64,000 bases of DNA. It comes from Ruminococcoides sp052118065. Lineage in GTDB: Bacteria > Bacillota > Clostridia > Oscillospirales > Acutalibacteraceae. The stretch's first letter is position 1, and every line of letters starts with the position of its first letter. Where the stretch lies: contig JBQKHY010000009.1 in assembly GCA_052118065.1 (NCBI GenBank), forward strand, positions 21,237 through 85,236, given 5' to 3'. The position numbers and the translations under genes are program-made. This document shows, one piece after another, positions 55,287 to 63,924 of the stretch. The notes under the pieces are model-generated. The model saw only the letters and a program-made list of their open reading frames with translations, was not told the origin of the DNA and did not search any database.

Positions 55287-56768
55287 ATGTTGGAAGATAT
55301 GAAAAAGAACTCAAATTTAACCTTTACTGAAAATGGTGCAGTTACCAATGGAACAACCGGTTCAGATTGTCTTGACCTATTTTCCGGCATTGGTGCTTTC
55401 CGTTATAAAAGTGATGATGAAATTATTAAGTCATTTATCAAAGCTTTTACAGAAAATCCTGATATGGCTATGAAGATACTTTTCTTCGGCAGAGATGTTA
55501 GAGAAGGCTTAGGAGAAAGAAAAGTATTTCGTACTATTATTTCTTGGCTTGGAAATAATGAACCAAAATCTATTATTAAGAATATTGAGTATATTGCAGA
55601 ATATGGTCGATATGATGATTTACTTTCACTGTTAGATACTAAGTGTGAACAGGAAGTGCTATCTTTCTTAAAAGTACAATTTGATAAAGATATAGATGCA
55701 ATGAATAGCGGAAAAGCAGTTTCATTATTAGGAAAATGGTTACCGTCAGTTAATGCATCAAATAAAGAAACTGTAAAAACAGGAAAAAGAATAGCAAAGG
55801 CTTTTAACCTTACTGATGAAAAATACAGAAAATCACTGTCATCATTAAGAGCTAAAATTAAAATTATTGAAAATAATCTTCGTGAAAAAGATTATACCTT
55901 TGACTATGAAAAGCAACCATCAAGGGCATTGTTTAAGTATAGAATGGCTTTTATGAACAACGATTATGATAGGTATAATGAGTTTCTTGCAAATGTATCA
56001 AAGGGTAAAGCAAAGTTAAACACTAACAATATCTATCCTTATGAATTAATAGAACCTTACCTTTCTACTTCATTTCTACACAATAAACAAATCACTTTTA
56101 CTGAAGCAGAAAAAGAAACACTAAATGCTACATGGGCATCCTTTCCTGATTTTTGTAATGATGAAGACACCTTAGCAGTTATTGATACATCAGGCTCTAT
56201 GTATTGTTGTTCAAAGCCAACACCGGCATCAGTAGCACTTTCTTTAGGTTTATATTTTGCAGAACATAACAAAGGTAAATTCAAAAATCACTTTATTGAA
56301 TTTTCAAATAAACCACAACTTATTGAAATTAAAGGTAAAACCTTTGCCGATAGATTACGCTACATAAGCCAATTCAATGAAATTGCAAATACCAATATTG
56401 AGTCAGTATTTAACCTTATTCTGGATACTGCTGTAAAGGGTAATTATTCACAAGAAGATTTACCAAAGAAGCTGATTCTTATTTCAGATATGGAATTTGA
56501 TTATTGTGTAGAAAATGCAAATGAAACAAATTTCAACAATGCCAAAAAAGCCTTTGAAGAAAAAGGCTATAAACTTCCTAATATAATTTTTTGGAATGTT
56601 GCAAGTAGAAACAGTAATCAACCTGTAACAAAGAATGAACAAGGTGTAGCCTTAGTTTCCGGAGTAACACCACGATTATTTTCTATGGTTGCAAGTGGTG
56701 AACTTTCACCATATAAATTTATGATTGAAACAATAAGCAATGAACGATATGCAAAAATTGTTGCATAA
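55287..56768 (+). CDS. TROVE/DUF2828-like RNA-binding protein with vWA domain (Ro-like)
   Basis: 493 aa from ATG 55287, with AAGGAGG directly upstream; an in-frame ATG 150 nt earlier lies inside the structured region and has no site. The N-terminal helical-repeat part has GLGERKVFRTIISWLGNNEP and RYDDLLSLLDTK, the pattern of TROVE/DUF2828 proteins. The C-terminal vWA domain has the MIDAS motif DTSGSM (D300) and a late ILISDMEFD. Ro-type proteins form rings that bind Y RNA and misfolded RNA for quality control. It is followed 23 nt later by RtcB, matching the rsr-rtcB RNA-repair arrangement of other bacteria. DUF2828 and TROVE are close relatives; I cannot separate them without a profile search. 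Confidence 0.82.
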   Translation: MLEDMKKNSNLTFTENGAVTNGTTGSDCLDLFSGIGAFRYKSDDEIIKSFIKAFTENPDMAMKILFFGRDVREGLGERKVFRTIISWLGNNEPKSIIKNIEYIAEYGRYDDLLSLLDTKCEQEVLSFLKVQFDKDIDAMNSGKAVSLLGKWLPSVNASNKETVKTGKRIAKAFNLTDEKYRKSLSSLRAKIKIIENNLREKDYTFDYEKQPSRALFKYRMAFMNNDYDRYNEFLANVSKGKAKLNTNNIYPYELIEPYLSTSFLHNKQITFTEAEKETLNATWASFPDFCNDEDTLAVIDTSGSMYCCSKPTPASVALSLGLYFAEHNKGKFKNHFIEFSNKPQLIEIKGKTFADRLRYISQFNEIANTNIESVFNLILDTAVKGNYSQEDLPKKLILISDMEFDYCVENANETNFNNAKKAFEEKGYKLPNIIFWNVASRNSNQPVTKNEQGVALVSGVTPRLFSMVASGELSPYKFMIETISNERYAKIVA

Positions 56769-56791
56769 CCATATCACAAAGAGGTGATAAA

Positions 56792-57994
56792 ATGTTAGAA
56801 ATAAAAGGTAAAAAAGCAACTGCAATCTGCTATGCAAAGGTAATAGAAGATGAAGCAGTTGAACAGATAAAGAGAATGTGTGACTATGAACTTACCGAAG
56901 GTTCAAGTGTAAGAATAATGCCTGATGTTCATTCAGGCAAAGGTTGTACAATCGGTACAACTATGACTATCAAAGACAAGGCTTGTCCAAACATTGTTGG
57001 TGTTGATATTGGATGTGGTATGCTTACAGTTAAACTTCAAGATAAAGAAATTGATTTTGAAGAACTTGACAAGGTTTGTCACTTTATCCCATCAGGTAAA
57101 AATGTATGGGAGGGTAGAATTGAAAGATTTGATTTAACAAAACTTCGTTGCTATAGGGACTTGAAAGATACAAGACGACTGCAACGCTCATTAGGTACAC
57201 TTGGTGGTGGCAACCACTTTATTGAAGTTGATATTAGCAGTGACGGAACTTATTATTTGATAATTCATTCAGGCAGTAGAAACCTAGGCAAACAGGTTGC
57301 CGAATATTATCAACACCTTGCTATAGAATTACATCAAGGCAAGGAAGAATTTTTTAAAGAAAGAGATAGAATTATTAAGGAATACAAGTCACAAGGCAGA
57401 AGAAAAGAAATTCAATCAGCACTAAAGGAATTGAGAAATAATTTCAAGGCAAAGGCTCTGGAAATACCTGAAGATATTTGTTGGCTATATGGAGAATTCC
57501 TTGATAACTACCTTTATGATGTTGAAATATGCCAAAACTTTGCTAAAAGAAGTAGAGAAAAAATGGCAGAAATAATCCTAAACAAAACAGGACTAACAGC
57601 CACAGATAGCTTTCATACTATTCACAACTACATTGACACAAATGAAATGATACTTAGGAAAGGTGCTATTGCTGCCTATAAGGATAAAAAGATATTAATT
57701 CCAATTAATATGAGAGACGGTTCTGTAATTGCACTAGGTAGAGGTAACAAAAAATGGAACTACTCTGCCCCACATGGTGCAGGTAGATTAATGTCAAGAA
57801 CTCAAGCTAAAGAAAAGCTGGATTTAGAGGAATACAAAAAATCTATGGAGGGCATTTACACAACCTCCGTAAATGAACAAACCCTTGATGAAGCTCCAAT
57901 GGCATATAAATCTATTGATGATATTATTGATGTTATCAAGGACTCAGTTGATATAATTGATATTATGAAACCTGTATATAACTTTAAGGCATAA
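56792..57994 (+). CDS. rtcB: RNA-splicing/repair ligase RtcB
   Basis: 400 aa, GAGGTGATAAA before ATG 56792. Joins RNA 2',3'-cyclic phosphate or 3'-phosphate ends to 5'-OH ends using GTP and Mn2+. Motifs: PDVHSGKGCTIGTTMT (about 44-59), metal site VGVDIGCGM with D72 and C75, GGGNHFIEV, HSGSRNLGKQV, FHTIHNYID, and the guanylated His328 in SAPHGAGRLMSR. Length matches the E. coli type (about 408 aa). It is co-directional with the Ro-like gene (23-nt gap) and ends before a terminator. Together with the WYL regulators this is an RNA damage-repair operon. Confidence 0.95.
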   Translation: MLEIKGKKATAICYAKVIEDEAVEQIKRMCDYELTEGSSVRIMPDVHSGKGCTIGTTMTIKDKACPNIVGVDIGCGMLTVKLQDKEIDFEELDKVCHFIPSGKNVWEGRIERFDLTKLRCYRDLKDTRRLQRSLGTLGGGNHFIEVDISSDGTYYLIIHSGSRNLGKQVAEYYQHLAIELHQGKEEFFKERDRIIKEYKSQGRRKEIQSALKELRNNFKAKALEIPEDICWLYGEFLDNYLYDVEICQNFAKRSREKMAEIILNKTGLTATDSFHTIHNYIDTNEMILRKGAIAAYKDKKILIPINMRDGSVIALGRGNKKWNYSAPHGAGRLMSRTQAKEKLDLEEYKKSMEGIYTTSVNEQTLDEAPMAYKSIDDIIDVIKDSVDIIDIMKPVYNFKA

Positions 57995-58016
57995 ATAATA
58001 GAATATTATTTTAAAA

Positions 58017-58044
58017 ACTAACTGCTATTTAATAGTGGTTAGTT
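58017..58044 (+). terminator. Terminator after rtcB
   Basis: AACTAACTGCTAT / ATAGTGGTTAGTT stem (one wobble or mismatch) followed by TTTTTTG, about 22 nt after the rtcB stop. Confidence 0.75.
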
Positions 58045-58172
58045 TTTTGTTTATAGGCTTTAAAATTTTTTTCAATTTTAAAAGATAAGTACCAAAAATG
58101 GGACAGTACAAATGTTATTATATTAATAGAAAGAAAATCAATAACCCATTGTTTTATTTTGGAGGTGCTTTA

Positions 58173-58937
58173 ATGAGTATTATTAAGGAATATGAAGAAA
58201 AATTCATAAGTGCATATTGCAGACTTGAATATGAAACTTGGTATCAAGGTTATAAGGATGATGTTTCAAAATATTTAAAAGGAAATTCCGTATGTGATGC
58301 TCTTGAAGAATTCATAGAGTCAAACACAAAAGATATTATCAAAGTTAGTGGTGAACCTTGCAAAACAACAGAAGAATTATATGAGTTTATTGAGTCTATA
58401 TTGTTTTTCTTAGAGAATAATGACGATTATACGGTTGCACTTGCACTACCTTCTGAAAAACAACAACTTGCTGATACTATGGCATATAAAATAACTATAA
58501 GCAATATGAATGATGTTATTGTTTATGATGAAATGAACGATAATAAATATGTAATTCAGGTTACACCTCGTGGATGTTTAAGTGTTTTCTATATTAATTT
58601 ATACCCAGATAAAACTATTGATTATGTTTTAAGTGAAACTAAAGGAATAAATATATTTAGGGGTCAACTTAAAATTGATGATAACCTTTATAATGAAATT
58701 TATAAATGGGCAACAAAATATGTTGCTGAAAACGAAATAGCCGGTTTTATTATGGGAGAATTTCATACAAGAGATTATAAATTTGAAGTTAGTTTTAATG
58801 ATGATTTTTTTGGAATAAAATCAAAATATAATTATATTCCAAATTATACATTTAATAAAATTGAGGGTAATGGTCCATTAACAAAGCTATTGCAACTTCC
58901 TGAACTAAAGGCATTATTTAAGGAGTTAAAAGAATGA
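58173..58937 (+). CDS. Hypothetical protein, first gene of the radical SAM operon
   Basis: 254 aa from ATG 58173 with GGAGGTGC upstream. Helical N-terminus (IIKEYEEKFISAYCRLEYET WYQGYKDD), then alternating beta/alpha segments (YTVALALPSEKQQLADTMAY; YVIQVTPRGCLSVFYINLY). No signal peptide or membrane segment, and family not recognised. Its stop overlaps the next gene (ATGA), and the three genes to 60413 are one operon just downstream of rtcB. Confidence 0.65.
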   Translation: MSIIKEYEEKFISAYCRLEYETWYQGYKDDVSKYLKGNSVCDALEEFIESNTKDIIKVSGEPCKTTEELYEFIESILFFLENNDDYTVALALPSEKQQLADTMAYKITISNMNDVIVYDEMNDNKYVIQVTPRGCLSVFYINLYPDKTIDYVLSETKGINIFRGQLKIDDNLYNEIYKWATKYVAENEIAGFIMGEFHTRDYKFEVSFNDDFFGIKSKYNYIPNYTFNKIEGNGPLTKLLQLPELKALFKELKE

Positions 58938-59791
58938 TTTGTAATGTATTGATAGCAGATACAGGGATGTATATTGATGAAAATATGCCTTCATTATCGG
59001 AATATAAAGAGTCACTTAAAATCATCAAAACCGGACTACCCTTAACAAATCAAGTTGAACCTTTAGTATCAGAAAATAAAGATATTGTTATTTTAAGTGA
59101 CATAAAGGCTGATATTCTTGATGTACTTAATATTATTCAAAAGTCTAATTATAGTGGAAACATTCACTTAATTTTGCCCTTACCTTTTGGGAAAATTACA
59201 AAGGGTACTATGCAATACAAAATACTCTCAGACTTATCTAAGGTAAAATCTATTGCAGTTTACGACCCTTACAAATTAGCAATGAAAAAGTATAATGGCA
59301 TAGATAATGATATTATAGAAAAAATAATCAACGAACAGACAAGTCACTTATTAAATAGGTTAGAAAGTATTGAAAGAAATATGGAAAATGTTTCTACTAA
59401 GTATTTCTTTGATTTTGATAGAGATATTTATGCTCAGACTAAGTCATTAAAAATAGTAGATGATTATGAAACTAACCATTCCCATAACATAAAAAGTAAC
59501 CCTAACTTTCACTATAGAAATGATGATGAAAATTCATTAATCAACTTAGTGAAAGCACCATCCCCAAGACCTGACGGTAAAGTGATTTGTAAGCAGTTAA
59601 AAGCTATTCGTAAAGAATTTGCAAAGTTAAACGGAATTGACTATAACTTTAAAGAATGTACATATAACGGACCTTGTGCAGGTACTTGTATTGCTTGTGA
59701 TAATGAGGCTAATGAATTAGGAGAAATAGCAAAAAATTTGGATAATGTGAAATACCCAAAGGTGGTTGTAAATAGCAATGATGAAAAATAA
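58934..59791 (+). CDS. Hypothetical protein with C-terminal Cys cluster
   Basis: 285 aa; ATG 58934 overlaps the previous stop. The N-terminal half looks Rossmann-like (KDIVILSDIKADILDVLNII, SGNIHLILPLPFGKITKG, SIAVYDPYKLAM). The C-terminal end carries CTYNGPCAGTCIACDNEA (about 242-259), a C-x5-C-x3-C-x2-C cluster preceded by IRKEFAKLNGIDYN. The same tail is seen in other Firmicutes proteins (ECT..G.C.GTC..CD.E) and may bind an iron-sulfur cluster or zinc. It overlaps the radical SAM gene by 14 nt, so the two probably act together, perhaps as substrate or partner of the radical SAM enzyme (inference). Confidence 0.68.
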   Translation: MICNVLIADTGMYIDENMPSLSEYKESLKIIKTGLPLTNQVEPLVSENKDIVILSDIKADILDVLNIIQKSNYSGNIHLILPLPFGKITKGTMQYKILSDLSKVKSIAVYDPYKLAMKKYNGIDNDIIEKIINEQTSHLLNRLESIERNMENVSTKYFFDFDRDIYAQTKSLKIVDDYETNHSHNIKSNPNFHYRNDDENSLINLVKAPSPRPDGKVICKQLKAIRKEFAKLNGIDYNFKECTYNGPCAGTCIACDNEANELGEIAKNLDNVKYPKVVVNSNDEK

Positions 59792-60413
59792 CGAAAAGCA
59801 AAAAGCTAAAATAATGGGTATTAATAGGCATAGAATGGGAACTGACGGTAAAGGTATTTCAACACTTATTACATTCTATGGTTGTCCCCTAAATTGCAAA
59901 TATTGTTTAAACCCACAATGCAAAAGTGAAAATATACCTTGCACCTATATTAAACCTAATGACCTTGTAAATCTTCTAATGGTTGATGATATATATTTTA
60001 AGTCAACAGGTGGTGGAATTGTATTTGGTGGTGGAGAACCTTTGCTAAATGCTGAATACATAAAGGAAGTTTGTGACCTAGTACCTCTCCAATGGAAAAT
60101 ACGAATAGAAACAAGTCTTAATGTTAAGTGGGATAAAATCGAACTACTTCTACCCTATATTGACCAATGGATAATTGACATTAAGGATAGCAACACAGAA
60201 ATATACAAAAACTATACAGGTGCTGATAACCTAAAAGTATATGACAATGTACTTAGATTAAGCCATAAAATCGGCAAAGAAAGGTTGTTAATCAGGATAC
60301 CACAAATTCCAAATTATAATACTGAAAAGGATATACAAGAAAGTGTAAATCTTTACTCTGAACTTGGGAATATAGATGTTTTCAATTATAAAATACTAAA
60401 TAGGAATTATTAA
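59778..60413 (+). CDS. Radical SAM activating-enzyme-like protein
   Basis: 211 aa. Radical SAM CxxxCxxC at C36, C40, C43 (FYGCPLNCKYCLNPQC), a GGGEPLL motif for SAM binding, then IRIETSLNVKW and IDQWIIDIKDSNTEIYKNYT. The length and pattern resemble glycyl-radical-enzyme activases of the NrdG/PflA class without the extra ferredoxin domain. No glycyl radical enzyme is nearby; the partner may be the preceding Cys-cluster protein. It ends the operon, followed by a long hairpin terminator. Confidence 0.85.
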   Translation: MMKNNEKQKAKIMGINRHRMGTDGKGISTLITFYGCPLNCKYCLNPQCKSENIPCTYIKPNDLVNLLMVDDIYFKSTGGGIVFGGGEPLLNAEYIKEVCDLVPLQWKIRIETSLNVKWDKIELLLPYIDQWIIDIKDSNTEIYKNYTGADNLKVYDNVLRLSHKIGKERLLIRIPQIPNYNTEKDIQESVNLYSELGNIDVFNYKILNRNY

Positions 60414-60444
60414 TAAGTCTAAAAAATAATAAACCAGCATACAA

Positions 60445-60496
60445 AAAGGAGCTATGAAAAGATGAAGTTTAGGACTTCATTCTTCACAGCTCCTTT
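60445..60496 (+). terminator. Long hairpin terminator after the radical SAM operon
   Basis: AAAGGAGCT / AGCTCCTTT outer stem enclosing ATGAAGT / ACTTCAT inner pairing, about 30 nt after the stop. Confidence 0.75.
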
Positions 60497-60937
60497 CAAT
60501 TTACCTGAAAAATAAGGTAATTACTAAAAAGGTATACTTCCAATTATCAAAAACAAAATAAAGAAAATATCTTTCCTTTTACTTAATCTTAATATTTAAA
60601 ACTTATAAAATCACATTTTTCTTAATAATTATGTGATTTTAATCACACTTTTATTTAAAATTTCGTGATTTAAATAAAATCAACTTAACAATAAATTTAC
60701 TTACAATATAGAATTATATCCATCGCACAATATTTATGATTGACTTTAAGTAAAGAAAATTATTGAAGAAATCAGGTAATATATTATCAAAATGATGGTG
60801 CAATTATGGTGCAAATCAAAATACTATTGCACCCAAATGGATGCAAATAGTGTGCAATCCGAAAATAATTTGTATACCGATGAAAAATGAAAAAGCCTTA
60901 AAAATGGCTTATCCATGGGCTTTTTCAGGTATAAAAA
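60497..60937. other. Gene-free stretch between the RNA-repair locus and tRNA-Leu
   Basis: No open frame of interest. It contains a weak hairpin at about 60607-60643 (AAAATCACAT / ATGTGATTTT), the right 52-bp repeat (60731-60782), several GTGCAA repeats with an inverted ATTGCACC (60794-60857), and a terminator-like hairpin (60890-60925, AAAAAGCC / GGGCTTTTT). Confidence 0.55.
60731..60782 (+). repeat. Right 52-bp direct repeat flanking the RNA-repair locus
   Basis: Matches the leader of the first WYL gene (52821-52872) with about six substitutions, through the stretch GAAAATTATTGAAG and into a decayed ribosome site; no WYL gene follows here. Confidence 0.6.
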
Positions 60938-60967
60938 AATTGGTTAACAAGTAAATTGTTAACCAAT
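60938..60967 (-). terminator. Terminator of tRNA-Leu
   Basis: Perfect 11-bp stem TTGGTTAACAA / TTGTTAACCAA, followed on the minus strand by TTTTTTT, 6 nt after the tRNA 3' end. Confidence 0.85.
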
Positions 60968-60971
60968 CCAA

Positions 60972-61056
60972 TGGTGCGGGTGACAGGACTTGAACCTGCA
61001 CGTCGGTGAACACTAGAACCTAAATCTAGCGCGTCTGCCAATTCCGCCACACCCGC
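60972..61056 (-). tRNA. tRNA-Leu (anticodon TAG)
   Basis: 85 nt with encoded CCA. Acceptor stem GCGGGTG / CACCCGC, anticodon stem CTAGA / TCTAG around loop TTTAGGT (anticodon TAG, codon CUA), long variable arm typical of class II tRNA-Leu, and T-loop GGTTCAAGTCC. Confidence 0.96.
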
Positions 61057-61415
61057 ATATATTTTGTTTTGAGTCGTTATCTCTCAACGACAAGATATAT
61101 TCTACTATATATCTTAGAAAGTGTCAAGAGTTTTTTCATAACTTTTTTAAATATTTTCTAAACATATAAAAACTAACTCTACACCTACTATTTAATTCAA
61201 AACAAATATAAAAATATTTACTTTTAACATTACAAATCTATTCACTTTTAAACTACTTTTAGTTATAATGTAATTGAAAAGTACATATACATTTTAAATA
61301 CATTTCATATCAATATAATCTAAACTTCTTATTTAACTTAGATTTAACATTACTACTCTTTTTATTTAACCTAGTAGTGCTATAATATTTATGGAAAAGA
61401 ACGGAGATGATATAT
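61057..61415 (+). promoter_or_regulatory. Promoter region of tRNA-Leu and of the PhoB/PhoR-like pair
   Basis: About 360 bp of AT-rich divergent sequence with no open frame. TTTAACATTACTACT and ATTTAACCTAGTAGT repeats (TTTAAC direct repeats near 61333-61375) precede a TATAAT at about 61381. TTTAAC-type repeats could be a PhoB-like box, but spacing is not convincing. Confidence 0.4.
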
Positions 61416-62084
61416 ATGATTTATTTCATAGAGGATGACCGTAGTATAAATGAAGCTGTATTTTATTCATTAAAGAATAGTGGCTTTGAAGTAAAAGGCT
61501 TTGAAAAACCATCAGAATTTTGGAAAGCTATGAAAGAAGAAACACCTGACCTTATTCTGTTAGACATTATGCTACCGGAAGAAGATGGTTTACAGATACT
61601 CCGAAAATTAAGAAGCAACAAAGAAACATCAGACCTACCTATCATTATGGTAACTGCTAAGGATGCCGAGTATGACAAGGTTATAGGACTTGATAGTGGT
61701 GCTGATGATTATATGACAAAACCATTTAGTATGCTTGAGCTTGTTTCAAGAATTAGAGCATTGCTAAGAAGAACATCTAATCACAAAGATGATGGTGAAA
61801 TCACAGTTGGCAAACTAACAGTAAACCCTGAAAAGCACATTGTTACTGCAAATGGCAAAAATGTTGTACTTACATACAAGGAGTATCACCTACTATTGCT
61901 ATTAATGCAAAACAAAGGTGTTGTTTTCTCAAGAGAAAAGTTGCTTAACAAAATCTGGGGTTATGATTTTGATGGTGAAAACAGAACTGTAGATGTACAC
62001 ATTCGAACCCTTAGAACTAAGCTTGGTGAATGTGGCAATATGATTGAAACTATCAGAGGTTTTGGATATAAGATTGGTGAATAA
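61416..62084 (+). CDS. OmpR/PhoB-family response regulator
   Basis: 222 aa from ATG 61416 (GGAG 9 nt upstream; ATG 61407 overlaps that site). REC domain with EDD (6-8), phospho-acceptor Asp50 (LILLDIMLPEEDGL), Thr in MVTAKD and Lys in MTKPFS. The OmpR-type winged helix (about 125-222) has LTYKEYHLLLLLMQNKGVVF SREKLLNKIWG and RTVDVHIRTLRTKL ending RGFGYKIGE. The kinase gene begins 2 nt after the stop. Best guess is a PhoB-like phosphate-response regulator; without neighbouring pst genes the signal stays open. Confidence 0.92.
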   Translation: MIYFIEDDRSINEAVFYSLKNSGFEVKGFEKPSEFWKAMKEETPDLILLDIMLPEEDGLQILRKLRSNKETSDLPIIMVTAKDAEYDKVIGLDSGADDYMTKPFSMLELVSRIRALLRRTSNHKDDGEITVGKLTVNPEKHIVTANGKNVVLTYKEYHLLLLLMQNKGVVFSREKLLNKIWGYDFDGENRTVDVHIRTLRTKLGECGNMIETIRGFGYKIGE

Positions 62085-62085
62085 A

Positions 62086-63741
62086 ATGACAATGACAAAA
62101 AAAATATTTAAAAACATTTTTTTAGCTTGTTTTTCTATGCTTGTTGTTACAATCGTTATTATATTTGGTGTTATGTACAACTACCATGGAAAACAGATAA
62201 TGAATGAACTTCATTCCGAAATTAACATAATTTCTGTTGGTGTTGAAGATGGTGGTACAAAATATCTTGACACATTAAGCAAATCAGAAAAAGCCAGAAT
62301 CACTTGGGTTAACAAGGATGGTTCTATTAAGTACGATTCTAATGTTTCAAAAAGTAAAATGGAAAACCACCTTAACCGTAAAGAAATTAAGGATGCAATG
62401 AAAAACGGTACCGGTGAAGATGTGAGAATGTCAGACACTTTATCCGAAAGAACAATGTACTGTGCAAAGTTACTTTCCGATGGTTCGGTAATTCGTATTT
62501 CCACAAACCAATATACTGTTTGGATTTTGTTACTTAATATGTGGCAACCACTTGCGATTGTTGTAATAATTGCACTTGTACTTTCATATATAATAGCTTA
62601 CCTATCTTCAAAAAAGATTGTTATGCCTATTAATGACCTTGACCTAGAAAATGTTGAGGCAGTTACAACATATGAAGAAATTGAGCCATTAGTACACAAA
62701 ATCAGCCACCAAAACAGAGTTATTCGTGACCAAATCAAAGAGTTAAAGAGAACTCAGGCTGAATTTAATGTTATCACCGGCAATATGAAAGAAGGACTTT
62801 TGGTTCTTGATTTACAAGGAAAAATTCTTTCATATAATAAGAGTGTGAAAAAGTTACTTAACATTTCATCATTAGATGATGAATATTTAGAAGACCTAAG
62901 TATTGATGATGAATTTAAAACTAACATTAACAACGCTATTCATGGCACTCATATGTCAGATACCTTTGAATACGGTGACAGATACTTAAGTCTATACTGT
63001 AATCCTGTTGAGGTTGATGGCAAGATCAAAGGTGCTGTGGCAGTTATCCTTGATGTTACAGAAAAGCATCAAAGGGAACTATTAAGAAGAGAGTTTAGTG
63101 CTAATGTTAGCCATGAACTAAAGACTCCATTAACTGCAATTTTAGCATCAGCTGAAATTATCGGAATGGACTCAACTCCTAAGGAAACAGTGACTCACTT
63201 TGCTCACAACATTACTAAAGAGGCAAACAGACTTATCACACTGGTTAATGATATTATTAAGTTATCTAAGTTAGATGACAAGTCATATGAACCGGAAGAC
63301 AAGGAAGTTGACATTTACGAAATTGCAAAAAATGTTGAAGACACTCTATCTCCTATTGCAGACAACTGTGGTGTTCAATTAACACTATACGGTGAGAAAA
63401 CAATTGTACATGGTGTACCAACACTACTGAGTGAAATTGTTTATAACTTAGTTGACAATGCTATTAAATACAACAAGCCTAACGGCTCGGTAACAATTAC
63501 TGTTGCACCGGTAAACGGTAAAGCAACTTTGATTGTTGAGGACACAGGTATTGGTATTAGCAAAGAAGACCAAAGCAGAATTTTTGAAAGATTCTATAGA
63601 GTTGACAAAAGCCATAGTAAAGAAGTTGGTGGCACAGGTCTTGGACTTTCAATTGTTAAGCATGGTGTTGAACATCACAACGGTAAAATGAAAGTTGAAA
63701 GTGAGCTTGGTAAAGGTACTAAGATTACAATTAAATTCTAA
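62086..63741 (+). CDS. PhoR-like membrane sensor histidine kinase
   Basis: 551 aa from ATG 62086 (ATG 62092 also possible; the ribosome site GGTGA is weak, so translation is probably coupled). Two membrane helices (about 11-32 and 143-168) frame an extracytoplasmic domain of about 110 aa. Then a PAS-like domain (FNVITGNMKEGLLVLDLQGK), HisKA with His343 (FSANVSHELKTPLTAI) and HATPase_c (YNLVDNAIKYNKP, VEDTGIGISKED, GGTGLGLSIVKHGVEHHNG). A classical PhoR architecture, partner of the regulator directly upstream. Confidence 0.92.
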   Translation: MTMTKKIFKNIFLACFSMLVVTIVIIFGVMYNYHGKQIMNELHSEINIISVGVEDGGTKYLDTLSKSEKARITWVNKDGSIKYDSNVSKSKMENHLNRKEIKDAMKNGTGEDVRMSDTLSERTMYCAKLLSDGSVIRISTNQYTVWILLLNMWQPLAIVVIIALVLSYIIAYLSSKKIVMPINDLDLENVEAVTTYEEIEPLVHKISHQNRVIRDQIKELKRTQAEFNVITGNMKEGLLVLDLQGKILSYNKSVKKLLNISSLDDEYLEDLSIDDEFKTNINNAIHGTHMSDTFEYGDRYLSLYCNPVEVDGKIKGAVAVILDVTEKHQRELLRREFSANVSHELKTPLTAILASAEIIGMDSTPKETVTHFAHNITKEANRLITLVNDIIKLSKLDDKSYEPEDKEVDIYEIAKNVEDTLSPIADNCGVQLTLYGEKTIVHGVPTLLSEIVYNLVDNAIKYNKPNGSVTITVAPVNGKATLIVEDTGIGISKEDQSRIFERFYRVDKSHSKEVGGTGLGLSIVKHGVEHHNGKMKVESELGKGTKITIKF

Positions 63742-63820
63742 TTTTCACTTTTCATTTTATGTTTTAAACAACCATTTATAGCCTTATATTTATAACAAGC
63801 TATTCTATATTTTAACCCTA

Positions 63821-63854
63821 AAAAGGTGTAGTAGAAATTTCTACTACGCCTTTT
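63821..63854 (+). terminator. Terminator of the PhoB/PhoR-like operon
   Basis: AAAAGGTGTAGTAG / CTACTACGCCTTTT stem with one wobble, followed by TTT; 80 nt after the stop. Confidence 0.85.
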
Positions 63855-63924
63855 TTCTCAGTTCATATATATTATAGTAATACAAATTAGGGTTTGTGAG
63901 GCTATTTGATAGTTTCAACTAATA

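Noticed and set aside
61321..61385. Canonical Pho box
   Set aside because: TTTAAC-like repeats are present, but the spacing and number do not fit the 11-bp periodic box convincingly.
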